Of a DNA stretch of 64,000 nt, positions 1 through 7,620 are shown piece by piece. Where the stretch lies: positions 1 through 64,000 of the forward strand of contig JASBUG010000019.1 of the NCBI GenBank assembly GCA_030148025.1, read 5' to 3'. Numbering within the stretch: the first letter of the stretch is position 1; each line of letters begins with the position of its first letter. This DNA comes from Flavobacteriaceae bacterium (GTDB lineage Bacteria; Bacteroidota; Bacteroidia; Flavobacteriales; Flavobacteriaceae). The position numbers were made by a program, and so were the translations under genes. The notes beneath the pieces were generated by a model, which had not been told where the DNA came from, made no database searches, and was given only the letters and a program-made list of their open reading frames with translations.

Positions 1-79
1 AGGTTAATTTATGTTATTTTAATTTTATTAAATGTATTTACTAACTTAGTTTATATTATTAATTAACCTTAATTAAACA

Positions 80-106
80 TTGTTAAGTAATTAAATTGTA
101 GTTTTG
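80..106 (+). promoter_or_regulatory. Bacteroidota-type promoter for rnr
   Basis: TTG at 80-82 and TAGTTTTG at 99-106 match the -33 (TTG) and -7 (TAnnTTTG) elements of the Bacteroidota housekeeping sigma factor, with the usual spacing of about 19 bases. The transcript would start near 110, giving a leader of roughly 85 bases before rnr. The rest of 1-198 shows no gene. A small inverted repeat (ATTCCA 159-164 / TGGAAT 178-183) lies in the leader. Confidence 0.7.
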
Positions 107-198
107 TAAAAACTTAATACCTTCTCTTCACTATCTATTAAGTTTTAATAAATAATACATTCCAATACTTCTAATAATGGAATATTACAAAGAAATAA

Positions 199-2430
199 AT
201 GACAAGAAAGAAAAAGAAAAGGCGTTCTGGTAAAGTTCAGAATTATACAAATAGTATTTTAAATATCCTTAAATCAGATCGTAACAATGCCTTAAACTAC
301 AAACAAATAGCTGCTAAACTTGGTGTAAACGATGCAAGTAGCAGAAATAAAATTATAAAAACACTACATAAACTTGCTGCTAAAAAAGAAATTGAAGAAA
401 CAGATAGAGGTAAGTTCAAAATTATTATATCTACCGAATATTATACAGGAATTCTAGATGTAAGTTCTAGAGGAAATGGCTATGTAATTTGCGATGATTT
501 TGATGAAGATATTCATATAGCTTCTAATAATATGAATAAAGCACTTCATGGTGATGAAGTAGAACTGTATGTTTTTAAACGTAGAAAACGTGGAAAACTT
601 GAAGGTGAGATTACTAGAATTATAAAACGTGAAAAATCTGAATATGTTGGTGTCATACAAATCAATAAGAATTTTGCTTTTGTAATTCCTGATAGTAACA
701 AAATGTATGTAGATATTTTTGTACCACTTAATAAAACCTTTAAAGCTGAAGAAGGAGATAAAGTACTTGTAAAACTTGAAGAATGGCCAGAAAAAGCCGA
801 TTCCCCTTTTGGAAAAGTTGTAAAAGTTTTAGGAAAACCTGGAGAACATAATACCGAGATACATTCTATACTGGCAGAATATGGATTACCTTACGAGTTT
901 CCTTATGAAGTTGAAGCGTATGCTAATAATATAGATACTTCTATTAATGAAGCAGAAATAAAAAAACGTCGTGATATGCGCGATGTTTTAACTTTTACAA
1001 TAGATCCTAAAGATGCTAAGGACTTTGATGATGCTTTATCCTTCCAAGTTTTAAAAAATGGAAATTATGAAATAGGGATCCATATTGCTGATGTATCACA
1101 TTATGTAAAAGAAGGAACCATACTTGACGATGAAGCTTTTGAACGTGCAACATCAGTATATTTAGTTGATAGAGTAGTGCCTATGCTACCAGAAATACTT
1201 TCTAATAATGCCTGCTCACTACGTCCACATGAAGAAAAATTCACCTTTTCTGCAGTATTTGAAATTAATAATAAAGCTGAAATTAAAAACCAATGGTTTG
1301 GTAGAACTGTAACTTATAGTGACGCACGATTTGCTTACGAAGAAGCACAAGCTATCATTGAAAATAACACAAATGTCACGCTGAGCGGAGTCGAAGCGTC
1401 TTCTTTAAACACAACAATTCCACAAGAAGTTTCATTAAAAGGAAAGGCTTATAAAGCAGATAATAAGATAGCTGAAGCTATTATTACATTAGATAAATTA
1501 GCAAAAATTATGCGTAAAAAACGCATGAGTTCTGGTGCTATTTCGTTTGATAAAGTTGAGGTGAAATTCAATTTAGATGAAACCAATAATCCTGTTGGTG
1601 TATTCTTTAAAACAAGTAAAGATGCTAATAAACTTATTGAAGAATTTATGTTATTAGCTAATAAAAAGGTAGCTGAATTTATAGGAAAACAAAACCCAAA
1701 AAAAACATTTGTATACCGTGTTCATGACGAGCCGGACGATCAAAAATTAGCGGCTTTACAGAACATTGTTGGTAGATTTGGGTATAAACTAAACTTTAGA
1801 GATAAACAAAGTACCACAACATCCTTAAACAATTTATTAAGGGATGTGGTAGGTAAAAAAGAACAAAACTTAGTTGATACGCTTGCTATAAGAAGCATGA
1901 GTAAAGCTGAATACACAACCCATAACATTGGTCATTACGGATTAGCATTCAATTATTATAGTCATTTTACTTCGCCAATTCGTCGATATCCTGATGTTAT
2001 GGCGCATCGTTTATTGCAACATTATTTAGATGGTGGTAAATCAGCTAGTGAAGAAGCTTTTGAAGATAAATGTCAACATTCTTCCTATATGGAAAATCTC
2101 GCTACTAAAGCAGAGCGAGATTCTATTAAATACATGCAAATTAAATTCATGCAAGATCATAAAGATCAAGAATTTAAAGGTGTAATTTCTGGAGTAACAG
2201 ATTGGGGAATTTATGTAGAGATTATCGAAAACAAATGTGAGGGAATGGTGAGAATTCGTGATATAAAAGACGATTTTTACCATTTTGATCAAGATGAATA
2301 TGCATTAGTTGGTGAAGCAACTAAAAACATGTATCAATTAGGTGATGAAGTTGTTGTAAAAGTGAAACAAGCCGATTTAGTTAAAAAACATTTAGATTTT
2401 TCACTTATTGGAAAAGTTGATGACATATAA
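199..2430 (+). CDS. rnr: Ribonuclease R (3'-5' exoribonuclease)
   Basis: This is a 743-residue RNase R of the RNB/RNase II family, a processive hydrolytic 3'-5' exonuclease that degrades structured RNA in the cytoplasm. In order it has an N-terminal winged-helix-like region (about 1-75), cold-shock/OB domains (about 80-220), the RNB catalytic domain with the metal-binding acidic cluster DPKDAKDFDD at 269-278, and a C-terminal S1 domain from about 658. The start is ATG with a good promoter upstream. The odd feature is a short insertion around residues 388-405 (reading NVTLSGVEASS at 392-402). It is encoded by a dispersed-repeat-like palindrome rather than family sequence, and the frame is kept, so the enzyme is probably functional. 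The family call is certain; the insertion's effect is unknown. Confidence 0.97.
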   Translation: MTRKKKKRRSGKVQNYTNSILNILKSDRNNALNYKQIAAKLGVNDASSRNKIIKTLHKLAAKKEIEETDRGKFKIIISTEYYTGILDVSSRGNGYVICDDFDEDIHIASNNMNKALHGDEVELYVFKRRKRGKLEGEITRIIKREKSEYVGVIQINKNFAFVIPDSNKMYVDIFVPLNKTFKAEEGDKVLVKLEEWPEKADSPFGKVVKVLGKPGEHNTEIHSILAEYGLPYEFPYEVEAYANNIDTSINEAEIKKRRDMRDVLTFTIDPKDAKDFDDALSFQVLKNGNYEIGIHIADVSHYVKEGTILDDEAFERATSVYLVDRVVPMLPEILSNNACSLRPHEEKFTFSAVFEINNKAEIKNQWFGRTVTYSDARFAYEEAQAIIENNTNVTLSGVEASSLNTTIPQEVSLKGKAYKADNKIAEAIITLDKLAKIMRKKRMSSGAISFDKVEVKFNLDETNNPVGVFFKTSKDANKLIEEFMLLANKKVAEFIGKQNPKKTFVYRVHDEPDDQKLAALQNIVGRFGYKLNFRDKQSTTTSLNNLLRDVVGKKEQNLVDTLAIRSMSKAEYTTHNIGHYGLAFNYYSHFTSPIRRYPDVMAHRLLQHYLDGGKSASEEAFEDKCQHSSYMENLATKAERDSIKYMQIKFMQDHKDQEFKGVISGVTDWGIYVEIIENKCEGMVRIRDIKDDFYHFDQDEYALVGEATKNMYQLGDEVVVKVKQADLVKKHLDFSLIGKVDDI
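1374..1401. repeat. Short palindromic dispersed-repeat-like element inside rnr
   Basis: The sequence starts TGTCACGCTGAGCGGAGTCG and continues AAGCGTC. It has ACGCT/AGCGT arms at its ends. It resembles the short intergenic repeats of the form TGTCA-nnCTGAGCG-AGTCGAAG common in Flavobacteriia genomes (recalled, not searched). Here it lies in frame inside a coding region and adds about 10 codons. A different element of the same general class lies at 10885. Confidence 0.6.
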
Positions 2431-2481
2431 GCGTAACATTTTACCCTTATGATTGTCTTATAAAAAAACTCAAACTGTATT

Positions 2482-2784
2482 ATGATTCTAACCACAACAC
2501 ATTCAATAGAAGGTCATCCTATTCAAAATTATTTAGGTATAGTTTCTGGGGTAAGTATGAGCTACCCAAAAGGTAAGTTTACCTTGAATATGAAAAAATA
2601 TTTTGACGCTGTTGAACAAAATATTGAAGGCCTTAAAGAAGAGGCTTTTCAAAAATTAAAAAGTAATGCTAGTAATTTAAATGCTAATGCTGTAGTAGGT
2701 ATAAATGTTGATGTAGAAGTAGATAGTACAGGTGGTAGTATTACAATTTCTGTAGTTGGAACTGCAGTTTTATGTAAAATTTAA
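2482..2784 (+). CDS. YbjQ family protein (UPF0145, putative heavy-metal-binding)
   Basis: A 100-residue protein of the usual YbjQ length. The typical features are the N-terminal segment MILTTTHSIEGHPIQNYLGI, a central amphipathic helix rich in Glu/Lys, and the ANAVVGINVDVEV strand motif near residues 68-80. The family forms small oligomeric alpha/beta assemblies annotated as heavy-metal-binding, but a cellular role is not established. It has no signal peptide, so it is probably cytoplasmic. It lies 51 bases after rnr on the same strand and may be co-transcribed. No own promoter matching TAnnTTTG is visible. Confidence 0.85.
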   Translation: MILTTTHSIEGHPIQNYLGIVSGVSMSYPKGKFTLNMKKYFDAVEQNIEGLKEEAFQKLKSNASNLNANAVVGINVDVEVDSTGGSITISVVGTAVLCKI

Positions 2785-2845
2785 TAATAAAGTTCAAATG
2801 GTATAGTTATTGTTTTATACCCTTACAAATAAATAAATTTTAAAA

Positions 2846-3520
2846 ATGAAAAATATCCTAACCTTAGTTGCTCTTATGGTAATATCTGTAGCAACTAGTC
2901 AAAATGAAGTAGAAAAAACTGTTGGCGAATTTCAAGAACTTAAAGTATACGATTTAATAGAAGTAGAGCTTATCAAGTCTAATGAAAATAAATTAGTTAT
3001 TACTGGAAAGAATACCGAAGATGTTGTTGTAGTTAATAAAAATGGAAAGCTTAAAATTAGGATGAATCTTGAAGAAAGCTTTGATGGTAATGATACTAAT
3101 GTAAAATTATATTACACAAATGTTGATGTGATTGATGCTAATGAAGGTGCTAAGATATTTTCGAACGATAAAATAAAACAGTTTGAAGTTGAATTAAAAG
3201 CTCAAGAAGGAGGTATGATAGATGTAGAGCTTAAGGTAACTACTGCAACTATAAAATCTGTTTCTGGTGGAATTATTCAAGCTACAGGAAAATCTAATAA
3301 GCAGGATATATCTATAAATACCGGCGGTGTTTATAGAGGAAAAGATTTGCAAACTGAAATTACAGAAGTTGCAATTAGAGCAGGAGGTGAGGCCGATGTT
3401 AATGCTTCAGATCTTGTAGATATAAAAATTAGAGCAGGAGGTGACGTGTATATTTATGGCGATCCTAAAAAAGTAAACGAAAGTAGAGTTATAGGAGGTC
3501 GTATTAAACGTATGAAGTAA
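2846..3520 (+). CDS. Exported head-GIN-domain (DUF2807) beta-helix protein
   Basis: A 224-residue protein with a short Sec signal peptide (MKNILTLVALMVISVATS, cleavage expected near residue 18). The rest is beta-strand rich with regularly spaced Gly/Asp and repeated phrases such as EVAIRAGGEADV and DIKIRAGGDVYI, typical of the putative auto-transporter adhesin head-GIN domain (DUF2807). Proteins of this type are secreted or cell-envelope anchored in Bacteroidota, and their function is not defined. No lipobox cysteine is visible. The spacing from the YbjQ gene is about 60 bases. The gene is followed by a promoter and a terminator-like hairpin, so it is probably the end of a unit. Confidence 0.8.
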   Translation: MKNILTLVALMVISVATSQNEVEKTVGEFQELKVYDLIEVELIKSNENKLVITGKNTEDVVVVNKNGKLKIRMNLEESFDGNDTNVKLYYTNVDVIDANEGAKIFSNDKIKQFEVELKAQEGGMIDVELKVTTATIKSVSGGIIQATGKSNKQDISINTGGVYRGKDLQTEITEVAIRAGGEADVNASDLVDIKIRAGGDVYIYGDPKKVNESRVIGGRIKRMK

Positions 3521-3564
3521 GTAAATAAGCTAGTAAGATTTGTAAGAAGTTTTACTTCTTTTAC

Positions 3565-3572
3565 TATATTTG
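3565..3572 (+). promoter_or_regulatory. -7 promoter element upstream of the LysE-type gene
   Basis: TATATTTG is an exact match to TAnnTTTG, 55 bases before the ATG. No TTG lies at the ideal -33 distance (the nearest is at 3540). Transcription would begin near 3577, just before the hairpin at 3585. Confidence 0.5.
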
Positions 3573-3584
3573 TCTAAGGACATC

Positions 3585-3612
3585 AAATGCTGAATTTTTA
3601 TTCAGCATTTTT
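3585..3612 (+). terminator. Terminator-like hairpin between promoter and LysE-type gene
   Basis: AAATGCTGAA (3585-3594) and TTCAGCATTT (3601-3610) form a perfect 10-bp stem with a 6-base loop, continuing into a T run to 3612. It could end the transcript of the GIN-domain gene. Because it lies downstream of the TATATTTG box and only 15 bases before the next start codon, it could instead act as a leader attenuator. Confidence 0.6.
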
Positions 3613-3626
3613 ACTACCATCTTATT

Positions 3627-4301
3627 ATGATCGAAGATATTCAGGCAGCTATTCCTTTAGGCTTCTTCTTAGCCTTTATGATTGGTCCTGTCTTCTTTGT
3701 ACTTCTTGAAACTAGTGCTACTAAAGGATTTAGAGCTGCTGTAGCATTCGATTTAGGTGTTATTATAGCAGATATTTTTTTTATTGGCTTAGCTTATTTT
3801 AGTAGTTTTCAACTCCTTGAAAATTTAAGTAACCAACCTGGTTTATATGTTTTTGGAGGTGTTATTCTTACGGTATATGGCATCATTATATTTTTAAAGA
3901 AACAAAAAATTAGTGTTAGTGCGCTTCGTAGAAATAACCTTAATTTAAAAAAAGGTAATTACTTAAGTCTTTTTGTAAAAGGGTTTCTTCTTAATTTTAT
4001 TAATATAGGCGTACTTGTATTTTGGCTGGGAGTTATTATTGTTACAGGACCATCATTAGAAAATGATTTTAATAGGTTTTTAGTATTCTTTGGTACTATG
4101 ATCTTAGCTTATTTTGTGACAGATCTTTTTAAAATATTGTTAGCAAAACAATTAAGACGAAAATTAACTACAAGAAGGATTATTAAAGTGAAAAAAACAC
4201 TTGGTTTAGTTTTAATAGTATGCGGATTGGTACTTATCGTAAAAGGGTTTTTACCTAAAGATAAATTGAACCCTCAAGATTTAATAGAAGATATAAGATA
4301 A
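3627..4301 (+). CDS. LysE/RhtB-family amino-acid or metabolite exporter
   Basis: A 224-residue inner-membrane protein with about six hydrophobic segments (roughly residues 8-28, 36-60, 70-90, 112-137, 145-165, 188-208). The N-terminal pattern PLGFFLAFMIGPVFFVLLET is the conserved LysE-type first helix. Family members export lysine, homoserine, threonine or related compounds by proton antiport; the substrate here cannot be read from sequence. It stands alone between a promoter/hairpin and a strong bidirectional terminator, so it is probably monocistronic. There are no visible defects. Confidence 0.85.
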   Translation: MIEDIQAAIPLGFFLAFMIGPVFFVLLETSATKGFRAAVAFDLGVIIADIFFIGLAYFSSFQLLENLSNQPGLYVFGGVILTVYGIIIFLKKQKISVSALRRNNLNLKKGNYLSLFVKGFLLNFINIGVLVFWLGVIIVTGPSLENDFNRFLVFFGTMILAYFVTDLFKILLAKQLRRKLTTRRIIKVKKTLGLVLIVCGLVLIVKGFLPKDKLNPQDLIEDIR

Positions 4302-4334
4302 AAAAAGCTGTTTCTAAATTGAAACAGCTTTTTT
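4301..4334. terminator. Strong bidirectional terminator
   Basis: AAAAAAGCTGTTTC and GAAACAGCTTTTTT form a 14-bp inverted repeat around a 6-base loop, with A and T runs on either side. It starts at the last base of the LysE-type stop codon. It can terminate that gene on + and the tRNA-Cys transcript on -. Confidence 0.9.
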
Positions 4335-4340
4335 CTTTTG

Positions 4341-4411
4341 AGGCGTCTAGCGGATTCGAACCGCTGTAGATGGTTTTGCAGACCACTGCCTAGCCACTCG
4401 GCCAAGACGCC
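4341..4411 (-). tRNA. tRNA-Cys (GCA)
   Basis: Read on the minus strand, the 71-base gene begins GGCGTCT and ends AGACGCC plus a T discriminator, closing a 7-bp acceptor stem. The anticodon loop is CTGCAAA with anticodon GCA, and the T arm contains GGTTCGAATCC. The 3' CCA is not encoded. It sits between the terminator at 4301 and folB, in the same direction as folB. Confidence 0.95.
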
Positions 4412-4462
4412 TTATAAAGGACAGCAAATGTAAAAAAAATTAAGCGTTTACACCATACAGGA

Positions 4463-4825
4463 CTAACTTTTTCGTTTTTCGGTCATTTTTATCGTTACCA
4501 TTTCCACATCACCACCTATTGGAGGGTTGAGTTTTGAAATAGAGACCGTAGCTTTTTTTACTAGATTACTTTCGTCAAAAATTCTTTTTAAAACACGCTT
4601 CGCTACTGTTTCTAATAATTTAGACGCTATTGCCATTTCTTCCTTAACAATTTTATTAAGCAATACGTAATCTACAGTATCACTTAATTCATCAGTTTGA
4701 GCCGATTGCTGTAAGTTAGCTTTTACCTCTACATCTACGCGATAATCACTACCAATAGCTGTTTCTTCTTTTAAACAACCGTGGTAAGCATATACCCTAA
4801 TATTTTCAACTTTTATTATTCCCAA
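4463..4825 (-). CDS. folB: Dihydroneopterin aldolase
   Basis: FolB converts 7,8-dihydroneopterin to 6-hydroxymethyl-dihydropterin and glycolaldehyde in folate biosynthesis; it works as a cytoplasmic octamer. The protein shows the family N-terminus GIIKVENIRVYAYHGCLKEE, where the Tyr-X-X-His-Gly-Cys region lines the active site, the central segment TVDYVLLNKIVKEEM, and the C-terminal KLNPPIGGDVEMVTI. I place the start at TTG 4825 (120 residues). The longer GTG at 4855 lies upstream of the expected transcript start, since TATATTTG occupies 4842-4849, and homologs begin at M-GIIKVENI. It diverges from glnS. Confidence 0.9.
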   Translation of the reverse strand: MGIIKVENIRVYAYHGCLKEETAIGSDYRVDVEVKANLQQSAQTDELSDTVDYVLLNKIVKEEMAIASKLLETVAKRVLKRIFDESNLVKKATVSISKLNPPIGGDVEMVTIKMTEKRKS

Positions 4826-4841
4826 GTCTGTCTGTTTTTTG

Positions 4842-4849
4842 CAAATATA
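4842..4849 (-). promoter_or_regulatory. -7 promoter element for folB
   Basis: On the minus strand this reads TATATTTG, an exact TAnnTTTG match 17 bases before the TTG start of folB. It overlaps the upstream GTG candidate and so rules against that start. Confidence 0.65.
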
Positions 4850-4911
4850 TTGCACTTAAAGTACATTTTTTAATAATTATGTTTAACTATTTACTTTTAA
4901 GTATTACTTAT

Positions 4912-4919
4912 TAACTTTG
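4912..4919 (+). promoter_or_regulatory. -7 promoter element for glnS
   Basis: TAACTTTG matches TAnnTTTG and sits 18 bases before the ATG at 4938. It contains the TTG at 4917 that would otherwise extend the reading frame, so that TTG is not a start. Confidence 0.65.
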
Positions 4920-4937
4920 CCTCTTTATTTTATTCAA

Positions 4938-6941
4938 ATGTCTGAAGAAAGAAAATCACTCAATTTCATTGAGCAAATTATAGAAGAAGATTTAGCTAAT
5001 GGTTTATCTAAAGATAAATTACGTTTCCGTTTTCCACCAGAACCAAATGGATATTTACATATTGGCCATACAAAAGCTATAGGAATTAGTTTTGGATTAG
5101 GTGAAAAATACAACGCACCTGTAAACTTACGTTTTGATGATACTAATCCAGCAAAAGAAGAGCAGGAATATGTTGATGCTATAAAAAAAGACATTAAGTG
5201 GTTAGGTTATACATGGGCAAATGAGCTATATTCTTCAGATTATTTTCATAAGCTATATGACTGGGCAGTAAAAATGATAGAAAACGGCAAAGCGTATATA
5301 GATTCCCAATCTAGTGAAGCGATGGCCGAACAAAAAGGAACACCAACACAAGTTGGCACTAATAGTCCGTTTCGCAATAGATCTGTAGAAGAGAATCTAG
5401 ATCTATTTAAGCGCATGAAAAATGGAGAGTTTCCCGAAGGAACACATGTGTTACGTGCAAAAATAGATATGGAAGATCCTAACATGTTGATGCGCGACCC
5501 TATCATGTACCGTATTTTACATGCACATCATCATAGAACAGGAAATGAATGGTGTATCTACCCAATGTACGATTGGACGCATGGTGAAAGCGACTATATT
5601 GAACAAATTTCACATTCGTTATGTTCTTTAGAATTTAAGCCTCATAGAAAGCTTTATAATTGGTTTAGAGATATTGTACACGATTATAGTTCAAAAGAGC
5701 TTCCTATGCCTCCAAAACAACGTGAATTTGCTCGTTTAAACTTGAGCTACACTATCATGAGCAAGCGTAAGTTGCTTCAATTGGTAGAAGAAGGTATTGT
5801 TACAGGTTGGGACGATCCGCGTATGCCAACCATTTCAGGATTGCGTCGTAGAGGTTATACGCCTGCAGCAATCAGAAAGTTTGTAGAAACTGTTGGTGTT
5901 GCTAAACGTGAAAACGTGATTGATGTATCATTGCTTGAATTCTGTATTCGTGAGGATTTAAATAAAACAGCCAATAGAGTGATGGCTGTACTAGATCCTT
6001 TAAAGATAGTGATTACCAATTATCCTGAAGATAAAGAAGAATGGTTAGAGGCAGAGAATAATCCTGAAGATGCTTCAGCTGGTAATAGAAAGGTACCTTT
6101 TTCAAGAGAGATTTATATTGAAAAGGCCGACTTTAAAGAAGAAGCTGGTAATAAGTTTTTCCGATTAAAGCTAGGAGGTGAAGTGCGTTTAAAGAACGCA
6201 TACATTATCGAAGCAAATAATGTTGTAAAAGATGCTAATGGTAACATTACAGAAGTACACTGTACGTATTCTGAAGACACTTCTAAAAAAGTGAAAGGCA
6301 CACTGCATTGGGTCTCTGTGAAACATGCTGTAAAAGCTGAGGTTAGAGAATACGACCGCCTATTTACAGATGAAGCCCCAGATAGTCATGAAGGAAAGAC
6401 CTTTATGGATTTTCTAAATCCAAATTCTTTAAGAACTATTGAAGCTTTTGTAGAACCAAGTTTGGCAGAAGCTAAAATAGGAGAACGCTTCCAGTTCCAA
6501 CGTCTAGGATATTTTAATGTAGATGACGATAGTACTCAAGAAAAAATCATATTTAATAAAACGGTTGGACTACGTGACACCTGGGCAAAGAAAAAACCAC
6601 AACAGCAAACCAATCAAAATCAAAACAAACCACAACAAACACAACGTAAACCTATAGATGTAATTAAACAGTTAGGTAAAAAATATACTAACCTACCAGA
6701 AGCAAAACAAGCAAAGGTAAAAGCTGAAATATTACAGTTAGCAGAAGATGTATCGTATGAAGAACTAGAACCTCTTTTTGGTACTGCTGCTAAAAAGGTA
6801 GGAACACGTATAGCAACAATGTTAACATTAAAAGTGCTTCTTAAAAAAGGGTTGAAACAAAACGAAGCCATTAATGAATTTATTAATAAATCTAAAAACG
6901 ACAGTAACGAACTTTTATCAAACATTACAATCAATGAATAA
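4938..6941 (+). CDS. glnS: Glutaminyl-tRNA synthetase with C-terminal extension
   Basis: Class I synthetase that charges tRNA-Gln with glutamine in the cytoplasm. The ATP-binding signatures are HIGH at residues 41-44 and MSKRK at 274-278. GlnRS-specific features include NLRFDDTNPAKEEQEYVDAI and the C-terminal TVGLRDTWAK at about 540-550. With the ATG start the protein is 667 residues, about 110 longer than the E. coli enzyme. The extra part begins with a Gln/Asn/Pro/Lys-rich linker (about 552-572) and continues as a helical domain (about 573-650) that may be related to the YqeY/GatB tail-like domains attached to some GlnRS. That relationship is a guess. The stop overlaps the next gene by 8 bases. 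Confidence 0.96.
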   Translation: MSEERKSLNFIEQIIEEDLANGLSKDKLRFRFPPEPNGYLHIGHTKAIGISFGLGEKYNAPVNLRFDDTNPAKEEQEYVDAIKKDIKWLGYTWANELYSSDYFHKLYDWAVKMIENGKAYIDSQSSEAMAEQKGTPTQVGTNSPFRNRSVEENLDLFKRMKNGEFPEGTHVLRAKIDMEDPNMLMRDPIMYRILHAHHHRTGNEWCIYPMYDWTHGESDYIEQISHSLCSLEFKPHRKLYNWFRDIVHDYSSKELPMPPKQREFARLNLSYTIMSKRKLLQLVEEGIVTGWDDPRMPTISGLRRRGYTPAAIRKFVETVGVAKRENVIDVSLLEFCIREDLNKTANRVMAVLDPLKIVITNYPEDKEEWLEAENNPEDASAGNRKVPFSREIYIEKADFKEEAGNKFFRLKLGGEVRLKNAYIIEANNVVKDANGNITEVHCTYSEDTSKKVKGTLHWVSVKHAVKAEVREYDRLFTDEAPDSHEGKTFMDFLNPNSLRTIEAFVEPSLAEAKIGERFQFQRLGYFNVDDDSTQEKIIFNKTVGLRDTWAKKKPQQQTNQNQNKPQQTQRKPIDVIKQLGKKYTNLPEAKQAKVKAEILQLAEDVSYEELEPLFGTAAKKVGTRIATMLTLKVLLKKGLKQNEAINEFINKSKNDSNELLSNITINE

Positions 6942-7569
6942 ATATTTTGTTTTATTATTTTTTGCGGTTTTTTCAATGCAAATTACCGCACAAACCGATT
7001 TTGGAACTTGGTTAACCTACAAAAACAATGCGGTATTGACCGATAATCTAAGCTTTAACGGGCAATACAATTTGCGAAGTTTTGATGTAGATTTTAATAA
7101 CGATCAAACATTAATAACAGCTGGTTTAAGTTATAAATTAGCTTCTCAAGTTTCATTTAGTGGAGGTTACAGACATCTATATGCCAGAGATAACTTTATT
7201 GAAAATGGTATGTATCAAAAAATTGCTATTAAATCTACAGTTAATAAATTAAAGATCACAAACAACTTTATGGTTGAAGAACGTTGGATTAATGGTGATT
7301 TTGCAATGCGCTACAGGGTAGGAGTAGACCTTAGTATTCCTTTAGCATCTAAGCTTGATCTAGTGCTTTCAGAAGAGGTGTTTTTGAGGAATAATAACGA
7401 TAGTTTTGATCAAAATAGATTAGCACTTAGAACCAATTATAAATTTAATGATGCACTATCATTATCTACTGGTATAATGCACTGGCAGTTTAGTGCGTTT
7501 AAAAAATGGGTAGCTCAGTTTACGCTATCTCACACCTTAGATTTTAGAAAAAAAGAACCTCGAAGTTAA
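6934..7569 (+). CDS. DUF2490 family exported beta-barrel-like protein
   Basis: A 211-residue protein starting MNKYFVLLFFAVFSMQITAQ, a clear Sec signal peptide with cleavage after the AQ near residue 20. The mature part has alternating hydrophobic/polar strands (LSFNGQYNLRSF, VSFSGGYRHLYAR, MRYRVGVDLSIPL, LALRTNYKF) and ends in a strand, consistent with a small outer-membrane barrel of the DUF2490 family. The ATG at 6934 is chosen because the signal peptide begins there; a longer in-frame start lies inside glnS. It overlaps the glnS stop, which implies translational coupling. The function is unknown. Confidence 0.8.
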   Translation: MNKYFVLLFFAVFSMQITAQTDFGTWLTYKNNAVLTDNLSFNGQYNLRSFDVDFNNDQTLITAGLSYKLASQVSFSGGYRHLYARDNFIENGMYQKIAIKSTVNKLKITNNFMVEERWINGDFAMRYRVGVDLSIPLASKLDLVLSEEVFLRNNNDSFDQNRLALRTNYKFNDALSLSTGIMHWQFSAFKKWVAQFTLSHTLDFRKKEPRS

Positions 7570-7620
7570 TTATACCTCGAGGTTATATGTATTAGTTAAA
7601 GAGGAAGTTTATTCCTCTTT
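7556..7620. terminator. Two tandem hairpins between convergent genes
   Basis: AACCTCGA (7556-7563) pairs with TCGAGGTT (7577-7584). AAAGAGGAA (7598-7606) pairs with TTCCTCTTT (7612-7620) and is followed by CTTTTTATTTT. Together they can terminate the glnS/DUF2490 unit; the second overlaps the end of the convergent SPFH gene. Confidence 0.65.

Noticed and set aside
2-68. Inverted repeat GGTTAATT (2-9) / AATTAACC (61-68) near the left edge
   Set aside because: The loop exceeds 50 bases in very AT-rich DNA, so chance pairing is likely.
4826-4855. Extended folB start at GTG 4855
   Set aside because: The TATATTTG box at 4842-4849 (minus strand) puts the transcript start downstream of it, and the added residues do not fit the family N-terminus.
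4917-4937. Extended glnS start at TTG 4917
   Set aside because: The TTG is part of the -7 box TAACTTTG; ATG 4938 gives the expected N-terminus.
6874-6933. Longer N-terminus for the DUF2490 gene inside glnS
   Set aside because: The signal peptide begins at the Met encoded at 6934, so the upstream extension is not likely translated.
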